Positions 8,637 through 14,101 of a DNA stretch of 14,101 nucleotides are shown piece after piece. Every line of letters begins with the position of its first letter. Positions within the stretch are counted from its first letter, which is position 1. The stretch comes from Alphaproteobacteria bacterium. Its GTDB lineage: Bacteria; Pseudomonadota; Alphaproteobacteria; Rhizobiales; Xanthobacteraceae. The DNA is taken from positions 1 through 14,101 of the forward strand of contig VAZL01000279.1 in NCBI GenBank assembly GCA_005883445.1. The letters are read 5' to 3'. The notes beneath the pieces were generated by a model that was given only the letters and a program-made list of their open reading frames with translations, ran no database searches and was not told the DNA's origin. The translations under genes and the position numbers were made by a program.

Positions 8637-9764
8637 TCATTTCGGCGTGATGCGGAGAATCCGACCCGAGGAGCTGTCGGTGGCGAGCCACAGCGCGCCG
8701 TCCGGTCCGTCGCGAACATCGCGAATGCGTTCGCGCAGTCCCTGCAACAGGCGCTCCTCCTTGCCCACCTTGTCCCCGTCGAGTTCGAGCCGGACCAAAA
8801 GTTGGCCGACCAGTGCGCCGACGAACAGGTTGCCGCGCCAGGCCGGCAACAGACTGCCGGTGTAGAACGCCATCCCGGACGGCGCGATCGAGGGCACCCA
8901 GTACTTGAGCGGCTGCTCCATGCCCTGCTTGTGCGTGCTCTCGTGGATTCTGGCGCCGTTGTAGTCGATGCCGTAGCCGATCACCGGCCAGCCGTAGTTC
9001 TTGCCCTTCTCGATGATGTTGATCTCGTCGCCGCCGCGCGGCCCGTGCTCGTGCTCCCACAACTTTCCGGTCATGGGGTGGAACGCGAGCCCCTGGGGAT
9101 TGCGGTGGCCGTAGCTCCAGATCTCGGGCTTGGCGGGAGGCTTGCCGACGAAGGGATTGTCCGGCGGGACGGAGCCATCGGACCGGATGCGAATGATCTT
9201 GCCGAGGTCATTGGTAAGATTCTGCGCCTGGTCGCGGGTGGTGAAATGGTCGCCGGTGGTCAGAAAAAGATTGTCGTCCGGCGCCTGCACGATGCGGCAG
9301 CCGAAATGATTGCCGCTGGAGAGCGGGCCGGCCTGGCGGAAGATCACCTCGACCGCATCGAGTCGGGACGTGCCTTCATCCACCAGCCGAGCGCGTGCGA
9401 GCGAGGTGCGCCCGCGGCCTTCCACCGGCTCGGCGTAACAGAAATAGATGGTGTGGTTCTGCGCAAAGCCGCGGTCGAGCGCGACGTCGTGCAGCCCGCC
9501 CTGACCCGACGCGAACACTTTCGGCACGCCGGCGAGCGCTGGAGAGAGCGCGCCGTCCTTGGCGACGATGCGCATGCGTCCGGGCCGCTCCGTCACCAGC
9601 ATGCGTCCGCCGGGCAGGAAGGCGATCGCCCAAGGATGATCGAGGTTCTTCGCTACGGTCTCCACCGCGACGTCGCCGGAGGAGGAATGGAAAACCTGCG
9701 CGCCGGCGGGCGGGCAGCCGATCGCAACGACCCCGACCGCGCACGCCACCGCTGACCACCTCAT
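8637..9764 (-). CDS. Secreted PQQ-dependent aldose sugar dehydrogenase family protein
   Basis: The product is 375 residues of the soluble glucose/sorbosone dehydrogenase beta-propeller family (PF07995; YliI-like). Such enzymes oxidise aldose sugars in the periplasm with PQQ as cofactor. Residues 1-22 form a signal peptide with likely cleavage after AGA22; a weak lipobox-like AIGC at 14-17 leaves lipoprotein processing possible. Key motifs are SSGNHFGCRI (149-158) with H153 at the position of the catalytic base, TTGDHF (169-174), WSYGHRNPQGL (216-226) with the R-N pair near PQQ, and WEHEHGPRGGDEIN (236-249). The start at 9764 is set by AGGAG about 8 bases upstream and by the signal peptide; the frame remains open further up to 10037 but that part lacks coding character. 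No PQQ synthesis genes are in view. It is transcribed divergently from the TctC-type gene. Confidence 0.9.
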   Translation of the reverse strand: MRWSAVACAVGVVAIGCPPAGAQVFHSSSGDVAVETVAKNLDHPWAIAFLPGGRMLVTERPGRMRIVAKDGALSPALAGVPKVFASGQGGLHDVALDRGFAQNHTIYFCYAEPVEGRGRTSLARARLVDEGTSRLDAVEVIFRQAGPLSSGNHFGCRIVQAPDDNLFLTTGDHFTTRDQAQNLTNDLGKIIRIRSDGSVPPDNPFVGKPPAKPEIWSYGHRNPQGLAFHPMTGKLWEHEHGPRGGDEINIIEKGKNYGWPVIGYGIDYNGARIHESTHKQGMEQPLKYWVPSIAPSGMAFYTGSLLPAWRGNLFVGALVGQLLVRLELDGDKVGKEERLLQGLRERIRDVRDGPDGALWLATDSSSGRILRITPK

Positions 9765-9864
9765 TTCGAATGCTCCTGCACTCTTCTGCGCGCCATGCGT
9801 CGATGCTACGCGTCGGTGCGACAACCATGCGTTGCCGACGATGTTCCGGCAAGTTTCGAGCCGT

Positions 9865-9878
9865 TCACATCGATGTGA
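9865..9878. promoter_or_regulatory. 14-bp perfect palindrome in divergent promoter region
   Basis: TCACATCGATGTGA is a perfect palindrome between the sugar dehydrogenase (start 9764) and the TctC-type gene (start 9959). It ends 8 bases before a TTGACT (9887-9892) that could be the -35 of the rightward promoter; the matching -10 (near 9910-9915) is weak. Its position about 80-115 bases from both starts suits an operator shared by the two genes. The half-sites are those of CRP/FNR-type boxes but in inverted order, so I do not assign a regulator. Confidence 0.4.
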
Positions 9879-9958
9879 CGACACTGTTGACTTTTCCGCC
9901 GCGCTCCGTGTCATCGTCGGCGGGCAAAATTTTCTCCAGCGGAACGGCGAGGACAGCC

Positions 9959-10933
9959 ATGAAGATGACAGCCTTTGCCGCGGCAATTGCCGTCGCGGTC
10001 GGCGTTGGCGGCATTGCCCATGCGCAGGGCTATCCATCGCATCCCATCACCATGATCGTGCCGTTCCCGGCGGGCGGGCCGACGGACACGCTGGCGCGCA
10101 TCTTGAGCGAGCGCATGCGCCTGTCGCTCGGCCAGCCGGTGATCATCGAGACCGTGACCGGCGCCGGCGCCAGCATCGGCGTCGCCCGCGCCGCGCAAGC
10201 CGCACCCGACGGCTACACGCTCGGCATCGGCAATTGGACGAGCCACGTCGGGGCGGGCGCGATGTATCCGGCCGCGCACGACGCAGTGCTGGAATTGCAG
10301 CCGGTGTCGCGCATCAGCGCCACGCCGTTGATGATCATCGGCAAGAACGCACTGCCGCCGAAGAACGCCCGGGAGCTGATCGCTTGGCTCAAAGCGGACC
10401 CTGGCAAGGCATCGGCGGCAACCGTCGGGGCCGGCAGCGCGGCGCATGTTTGCTTGCTCTACTTCCAGCAGAAGACCGGCACCAGTTTCCAGTTGGTTCC
10501 TTATCGCGGCGGTGCGCCGGTGATGCAGGATCTGGTGGCTGGCCAGATCGACATGTTTTGTGCCGAAGCGTCGCAAACGCTGTCGTTCGTGCGCAGCGGA
10601 GCGATCAGAGCCTTTGCCGTGATGTCGAAGGAGCGTTGGCCGGCCGCGCCCGAGGTTCCGACCATGGACGAGGTGGGCGTGTCGGGGATGTACATCTCGT
10701 TTTGGAACGGCCTGTGGGTCCCCAAGGGCACGCCCAGCGAGATCGTCGCCAAGCTCAACGGCGCGGTGGTGGATGCGCTGGCCGATCCGGTCGTTCGGCA
10801 GCGGCTCACCGAGCTCGGCCACGTGATTGCGACGCGCGAGGAGCAGACGCCGCAGGCGCTGGGCGACTTTCACAAGGCCGAGATCGAGACTTGGTGGCCG
10901 ATCATCAAGGCGGCCAACATCAAGCCGGAGTGA
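9959..10933 (+). CDS. Tripartite tricarboxylate transporter substrate-binding protein (TctC/Bug family)
   Basis: This 324-residue periplasmic binding protein belongs to the Bug/TctC family. A signal peptide covers about 1-22 (hydrophobic core AAAIAVAVGVGGI, cleavage after AHA22). Family motifs are PFPAGGPTDTLAR (35-47), APDGYTL (82-88), VPYRGGAPVMQDLVAGQIDM (180-199) and a VPTMDEVGV loop (233-241), which together build the two-lobed ligand cleft. The start at 9959 has GAGGA about 5 bases upstream. The length is typical. No tctA or tctB membrane partner is in the window, which is common for this family in soil proteobacteria, where dozens of orphan copies occur. The ligand, probably a carboxylate, cannot be predicted. 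A strong stem-loop follows 15 bases after the stop. Confidence 0.93.
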   Translation: MKMTAFAAAIAVAVGVGGIAHAQGYPSHPITMIVPFPAGGPTDTLARILSERMRLSLGQPVIIETVTGAGASIGVARAAQAAPDGYTLGIGNWTSHVGAGAMYPAAHDAVLELQPVSRISATPLMIIGKNALPPKNARELIAWLKADPGKASAATVGAGSAAHVCLLYFQQKTGTSFQLVPYRGGAPVMQDLVAGQIDMFCAEASQTLSFVRSGAIRAFAVMSKERWPAAPEVPTMDEVGVSGMYISFWNGLWVPKGTPSEIVAKLNGAVVDALADPVVRQRLTELGHVIATREEQTPQALGDFHKAEIETWWPIIKAANIKPE

Positions 10934-10948
10934 GAGGCCCAACAGCAG

Positions 10949-10980
10949 CACTGCCGCGCGTCCGACGACGCGCGGCAGTG
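10949..10980 (+). terminator. Strong stem-loop after the TctC-type gene
   Basis: A perfect 14-bp stem (CACTGCCGCGCGTC at 10949-10962 with its complement at 10967-10980) closes on a 4-base loop, 15 bases after the stop codon. It is very stable, but only ACTTCCCCC follows, so it lacks a proper T-run. It may act as a terminator, an RNA 3'-end stabiliser, or both. It also lies just beyond the 3' end of the leftward gene at 11012, so it could serve as a two-way block. Confidence 0.55.
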
Positions 10981-11011
10981 ACTTCCCCCGACCGGCCGCC
11001 CGAAACGATGA

Positions 11012-11302
11012 TTAATCGCGCCGCGGGTTGGCGGCGACGATGACGGTAAGCCCGCCCATGGCGGCGAGCAGAAAGGCGATGCAAAGCGCGATCGCGAGCG
11101 GGGTGCCGTCGCCACTGGTCATGGCGCCGACCACTTCCGCGCGCGCCATGCCGATCGAGACAGCGGTGACGGCGACGGCGGTCGATAAGGCGAGCGCGGC
11201 AGTGATGATCAATTCGACGAGAGTGATGGAGCGATGCCTCGGCGCCGGCCGCGGGCGAGCCCCGGGCTTGATTCCGGTGGGCCTTGTTAATGGCTTGGGC
11301 AT
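11012..11302 (-). CDS. Small two-helix membrane protein, hypothetical
   Basis: This 96-residue protein is of unknown family. Residues 1-24 are rich in Pro, Arg and Lys and probably cytoplasmic. Two hydrophobic helices follow at about 26-49 and 67-91, separated by a short loop (AEVVGAMTSGDG), and the tail is NPRRD. Positive charges at both ends predict a cytoplasmic-in hairpin. The start ATG at 11302 is backed by CGGAG about 7 bases upstream, which is why I prefer this frame to a longer plus-strand frame across the same bases. A TTAA-N7-TTAAC element lies 108-124 bases upstream, suggesting CtrA control. I cannot suggest a function beyond membrane location. Confidence 0.65.
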   Translation of the reverse strand: MPKPLTRPTGIKPGARPRPAPRHRSITLVELIITAALALSTAVAVTAVSIGMARAEVVGAMTSGDGTPLAIALCIAFLLAAMGGLTVIVAANPRRD

Positions 11303-11409
11303 GTCAATCTCCGCGAATCAGTCGACTCATTTGTCGCGGCGGATGCCGGCGCCGATTCGGCCGGAGTTAGGCGGAGGCATTGGCGAAGAAGGGCAAATTT
11401 GTGTTTTTG

Positions 11410-11426
11410 GTTAACGAAGCGTTAAC
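11410..11426 (-). promoter_or_regulatory. CtrA-like binding site (TTAA-N7-TTAAC)
   Basis: GTTAACGAAGCGTTAAC is a perfect 7-3-7 inverted repeat that matches the alphaproteobacterial CtrA box TTAA-N7-TTAAC on both strands. It lies between the glutathione S-transferase stop (11499) and the start of the 96-residue membrane protein (11302), and an AT-rich stretch (11394-11409) sits on the side where that gene's -10 region would fall. CtrA-activated promoters usually place the box over the -35 region, so a leftward promoter serving the small gene is the natural reading. Confidence 0.5.
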
Positions 11427-11449
11427 GCCGAACGCGCTTCTCGTTCGGC
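11427..11449. repeat. Inverted repeat abutting the CtrA-like box
   Basis: GCCGAACG (11427-11434) and CGTTCGGC (11442-11449) form a perfect 8-bp stem with a 7-base loop. It starts at the base after the CtrA-like palindrome and shares its last two bases with the next stem-loop. It may be a second operator or part of the terminator region of the glutathione S-transferase gene. Confidence 0.4.
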
Positions 11450-11475
11450 CGCAAAATACGGCCGCTTTTTGCGGC
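11448..11475 (-). terminator. Probable terminator of the glutathione S-transferase gene
   Basis: GCCGCAAAA (11448-11456) and TTTTGCGGC (11467-11475) form a perfect 9-bp stem, starting 24 bases after the leftward stop at 11499. Read leftward there is also a compact alternative: a 5-bp GCCGC/GCGGC stem with an AAAAA loop, followed by CGTATTTTG. The T-run is short and imperfect, so strength is uncertain. Confidence 0.5.
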
Positions 11476-11498
11476 GCGCAGCCCCGCCGCTCGCGCGT

Positions 11499-12131
11499 TC
11501 ACTCCGCCGCTACGACGTTTTCGGGCTGCCAATCCATCGAGACATAGCCCGGCTGCGCCGCCACGCGCTCGAGCCAGGCACGGATCTCCGGAAAGGTCGT
11601 CAGGTCGTAATCGCATGTATGTGCGAGGTGGGCGTAGGCATAGAGCGCGATGTCGGCGACGCTGTAGTGATCGCCGACGAAATAGCGATGGTGCTTGAGA
11701 TGATTCTCCATTACGGCGAGCGAGCGGTAACCTTCCTCCATCCAATCCTCGAGCGCGTGCTGCTGCAGCTCGCGGCCGCCCTTGACCAGCGCCAGCCAGA
11801 AATAGGCGGCGCCGATGTTGGGCTCGATGCTGTGCTGCTCGAAAAACATCCATTGCAGCGCTTCGGCGCGATCGATGCGGTGCTCGGGCCGCAGCGGCGT
11901 GCGGCTCACGAGGTGCCAGAGGATCGCGTTCGATTCGGCGAGATAGCGGCCGGGCGCGGCTTCGAGCAGCGGCACTTGGCCGTGCGGATTCTTGGCCAGG
12001 AACTCAGGCGTGCGGCTCTCACCTTTGAGGATGTCGATTTCGACCAGGCGAAAAGGGATGCCGAGCTGCGCGAGCGCGAGGCGCACCTTGTAGCTGTTGC
12101 CCGATCGCTGCATGGAGTAGAGCGTATACAT
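11499..12131 (-). CDS. Glutathione S-transferase family protein
   Basis: This 210-residue cytosolic protein has the two-domain GST layout. The thioredoxin-like N-terminal domain (1-76) shows MYTLYSMQRSGNSYKVRLAL, where S10 or S13 is the likely glutathione-activating serine, the cis-proline segment NPHGQVPLL (48-56), and the glutathione gamma-glutamyl contact ESNAI (66-70). The helical C-terminal domain (about 88-205) contains GDHYSVADIALYAYAH (153-168), whose S-x-x-D forms the family's folding N-capping box. The start at 12131 follows GGAGGGAAGG. GSTs of this type conjugate or reduce electrophiles with glutathione; the substrate is unknown. It lies upstream of the small membrane protein in the same orientation, but the CtrA-like box and terminator between them argue for separate transcripts. 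Confidence 0.93.
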   Translation of the reverse strand: MYTLYSMQRSGNSYKVRLALAQLGIPFRLVEIDILKGESRTPEFLAKNPHGQVPLLEAAPGRYLAESNAILWHLVSRTPLRPEHRIDRAEALQWMFFEQHSIEPNIGAAYFWLALVKGGRELQQHALEDWMEEGYRSLAVMENHLKHHRYFVGDHYSVADIALYAYAHLAHTCDYDLTTFPEIRAWLERVAAQPGYVSMDWQPENVVAAE

Positions 12132-12306
12132 CGCCTTCCCTCCGGCGGTGATCGCCGCCGCCCTGCCGAGATATGGGCCTAAGCCATCAGAGCGGCAATG
12201 TCATGACGCGACCAAGCTCCGGCGAGTGGTCGCCGACTACCGCGGCCGCCGACCGCAGCCGACGCCTGCTGCCGCGCCCGTCATCTGCAGAAAATCATTT
12301 TCGCCG

Positions 12307-13125
12307 TCACTCCGCCGCGACGCGATGGGCGCGGGCATGGGCGATGAGGGCGTCGTCCTCCACCGGCACGATCGGCGTGAAGTCGCGGTGCGCGATCCAT
12401 TCGGGCCGGGTGAACTTGGTGATGTGGTTGGAGACGGCGCAGAGCGTCAGGTACACGATCTTGCGCGGATAGGGGGTGATGTTGGGCGGCGAAGCGTGCA
12501 CGAGATTGCCGTGGAACATCAACACCGAGCCGGGCTTGCCGGTCGGCGCCACGATGCCGATGCCGTCCGGCGGCGCGGCTTGGGCGCAGAGCCGCGTCAC
12601 TGTCTCCGGATCGAGCGTCCAAAGCGGATAGGAAGTCGTGCTGGTGTCGTGACCGGCGGCGAGCGTGCCGTATTTGTGGCTCTTCGGGATCAGCATCAAC
12701 GGACCGTTGATCGGCAGGACCTCGTCGAGGAAGATCGAGATATTCATGGCGCGGGGCTCGAGCATGCCGTCGTCGCGCGCCCAGGTGCCGTAATCCTGGT
12801 GCCACTGCCAGACATCGCCCTCGAACGCGGCCTTGGCGTTGATCTTGAACTGATGGACGTAAACGCCTTCGCCGAACAGCTGCTGCAGCGGTTCGACCAG
12901 GCGCGGGTGATGCGCCATCAGTCGGAAGGCCTCGTTATAGGTGTGCGCGGCGAAGGCGGTGCGCGGCGCGCCGGTCTTCTCGCGCCAGACCTCCTGGCGA
13001 TTGCTCCTGAAAATCTTGTCCGCTTCGCTGCGCAGGACCGCAACCTCCTCGTCGGCGAAGCAGTTCGGGAAAAACACGTAGCCCTGCTCATCGAAGGTCT
13101 TGATCTGCTCGGCGGTGAGCTTCAT
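12307..13125 (-). CDS. Phytanoyl-CoA dioxygenase family protein (EctD-like)
   Basis: This 272-residue protein is an Fe(II)/2-oxoglutarate-dependent oxygenase of the PhyH family. The metal triad is visible as H109 and D111 in WHQDYGTW (108-115) and H210 in MFHGNLVHASPPN (203-215); R221 should bind 2-oxoglutarate. The stretch WQWHQDYGTW plus DDGMLEPRAMNISIFLDE and GPLMLIPKSH closely follows the layout of ectoine hydroxylase EctD, but the histidine of EctD's TWH is alanine (A116) and no ectABC genes are nearby. Hydroxylation of ectoine is therefore possible but unproven; another small substrate is just as likely. The start at 13125 follows GGGAGGA. It is divergent from the aminotransferase gene and separated from it by 273 bp. 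Confidence 0.9.
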   Translation of the reverse strand: MKLTAEQIKTFDEQGYVFFPNCFADEEVAVLRSEADKIFRSNRQEVWREKTGAPRTAFAAHTYNEAFRLMAHHPRLVEPLQQLFGEGVYVHQFKINAKAAFEGDVWQWHQDYGTWARDDGMLEPRAMNISIFLDEVLPINGPLMLIPKSHKYGTLAAGHDTSTTSYPLWTLDPETVTRLCAQAAPPDGIGIVAPTGKPGSVLMFHGNLVHASPPNITPYPRKIVYLTLCAVSNHITKFTRPEWIAHRDFTPIVPVEDDALIAHARAHRVAAE

Positions 13126-13141
13126 GGCGTCCTCCCGGGGA

Positions 13142-13161
13142 CGGTCGTTTCGTGTCGACCG
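13142..13161. promoter_or_regulatory. Inverted repeat upstream of the dioxygenase gene
   Basis: CGGTCG (13142-13147) and CGACCG (13156-13161) flank an 8-base spacer, 17-36 bases upstream of the dioxygenase start. A leftward TAGACTAT follows just above it (13162-13169) and could be a -10 element, which would put the repeat at the transcription start, a usual place for a repressor operator. The match is short and could be chance in GC-rich DNA. Confidence 0.25.
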
Positions 13162-13398
13162 ATAGTCTAGCGGCCGCCGACCCGAAAATCACGCGCTGAA
13201 GGGTCGTCGCGGCGATTGTCCTCCCGAAGCGCGCGCGCCGAATGTGAGCTGCGTAAATTCCGACGTGGGTTCAACGTCCTTCCAGGCCCGCGTGTGTCGG
13301 CGCAATCACACTGGTGTGTGGATGGGCGATTGAGGCTTGCCGTCGGCGGCCGCGCCCATTAGGAAGCTCGCGCCCGCAAAGGGTAAGCGGAGATTCTC

Positions 13399-14101
13399 AT
13401 GGCCCTGCTCAAAGAATCGCTCAAGCGCATCAAGCCGTCCGCCACCATCGCGGTGACGGATAAGGCGCGTGCGCTCAAAGCCGCGGGCCGCGACGTGATC
13501 GGACTGGGAGCCGGGGAGCCGGATTTCGACACGCCGGAGAACATCAAGCGCGCCGCGATCAAGGCGATCGAGGCCGGCAAGGCGGCGAAGTATACCGCGG
13601 TCGACGGCATCCCGGAGCTCAAGGCCGCGATCGCTCGTAAGTTCAAGCGCGAGAACGGCCTCGATTACAAGCCGAGTCAGATCATCGTCGGCACCGGCGG
13701 CAAGCAGGTGCTCTATAACGCGTTCGTGGCGACGCTCGATCCAGGCGACGAGGTGATTCTCGCGGCGCCCTATTGGGTGAGCTATCCCGATATGGTCATG
13801 CTCGCAGGCGGCGAGCCGGTCGCCGTGCCCACCACCCTCGAGTCGGGCTTCAAGATGCGCCCCGAGGCGCTCGATCGCGCGATCACGCCGAAGACCAAAT
13901 GGGTGCTGCTCAACTCGCCCTCGAACCCGACCGGCGCGGCCTATACGCGCGCCGAGCTCAAGAAGCTCACCGACGTGCTGGTCAGGCATCCCCAGGTCTA
14001 CGTGATGACCGACGACATGTACGAGCACCTCGTCTACGACGAGTTCGAATTCACCACGCCGGCGCAGGTCGAGCCCCGGCTCTACGAGCGCACGTTGACG
14101 G
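13399..14101 (+). CDS. aatA: Class I aminotransferase, probable aspartate aminotransferase (C-terminus beyond window)
   Basis: The frame is open from the ATG at 13399 to the right edge: 234 residues of a roughly 400-residue enzyme. The start has CGGAGA about 8 bases upstream. The sequence is that of a PLP-dependent fold-type I, class I enzyme: IGLGAGEPDFDTPENI (34-49) at the substrate site, KYTAVDGIPELK (64-75), GTGGKQ (98-103), APYWVSYP (123-130), NSPSNPTGA (172-180) with N176 contacting the PLP ring, and TDDMYEHLVYD (204-214) with D205 and Y208 as cofactor ligands. The PLP-binding lysine falls outside the window. It closely resembles the rhizobial aspartate/prephenate aminotransferase group, which interconverts aspartate and oxaloacetate; the symbol is given on that resemblance. 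Confidence 0.93.
   Translation, partial: MALLKESLKRIKPSATIAVTDKARALKAAGRDVIGLGAGEPDFDTPENIKRAAIKAIEAGKAAKYTAVDGIPELKAAIARKFKRENGLDYKPSQIIVGTGGKQVLYNAFVATLDPGDEVILAAPYWVSYPDMVMLAGGEPVAVPTTLESGFKMRPEALDRAITPKTKWVLLNSPSNPTGAAYTRAELKKLTDVLVRHPQVYVMTDDMYEHLVYDEFEFTTPAQVEPRLYERTLT

Noticed and set aside
8584..8640. 18-codon minus-strand frame whose ATG overlaps the dehydrogenase stop (ATGA)
   Set aside because: The overlap looks like coupling, but the peptide is very short, has no recognisable feature and is likely chance.
11028..11414. 128-codon plus-strand frame opposite the small membrane protein
   Set aside because: I see no ribosome site, and the minus-strand frame has GGAG, two clean transmembrane helices and a promoter-like upstream element.
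12290..12302. GAAAAT/ATTTTC mirror around one base
   Set aside because: A one-base loop cannot form a hairpin, and AT-rich short palindromes of this kind occur by chance.
13307..13318. CACAC/GTGTG inverted repeat upstream of the aminotransferase gene
   Set aside because: It has only five-base arms of dinucleotide repeat; no supporting promoter elements were found.

Overview
The window is GC-rich throughout and looks like chromosomal DNA of an alphaproteobacterium, most likely of the Hyphomicrobiales (Bradyrhizobium/Xanthobacteraceae-like). This rests on gene families, codon use and a perfect CtrA-type TTAA-N7-TTAAC element; no rRNA or other phylogenetic marker is present to confirm it. I find eleven complete protein genes and two cut by the window edges. 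There is no tRNA, rRNA, CRISPR array, insertion sequence or phage gene.

Layout, left to right. An exported protein gene runs leftward off the left edge (3-608). A 370-bp gap follows, holding a strong leftward intrinsic terminator that no leftward gene feeds. Rightward genes come next: an ArsB/NhaD/SLC13-type ion permease (979-2196), then a DUF1800 gene (2329-3768) and a Tat-exported DUF1501 gene (3804-5042), which form an operon-like pair. Converging on that pair is a translationally coupled ECF sigma factor / membrane anti-sigma operon (6417 to 5099, leftward). Further leftward genes are an ABC half-exporter (8399-6555) and a secreted PQQ-type sugar dehydrogenase (9764-8637). Divergent from the dehydrogenase is an orphan TctC/Bug-family solute-binding protein (9959-10933), with a 14-bp perfect palindrome between the two. 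The right third holds, leftward, a 96-residue two-helix membrane protein (11302-11012), a glutathione S-transferase (12131-11499) and an EctD-like phytanoyl-CoA dioxygenase (13125-12307). Rightward, an aspartate aminotransferase gene is cut by the right edge (13399 onward).

Most of the window is ordinary metabolic and transport content. The parts worth a second look are regulatory or poorly characterised: the orphan leftward terminator at 794-836; the ECF sigma/anti-sigma pair with a plausible self-promoter next to the DUF1800-DUF1501 pair; the CtrA-like box and three abutting inverted repeats upstream of an undescribed small membrane protein; the palindrome in the TctC/dehydrogenase divergent region; and an EctD-like dioxygenase without ectoine biosynthesis genes nearby. 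I do not see convincing evidence of a complete new defence, mobile or biosynthetic system.
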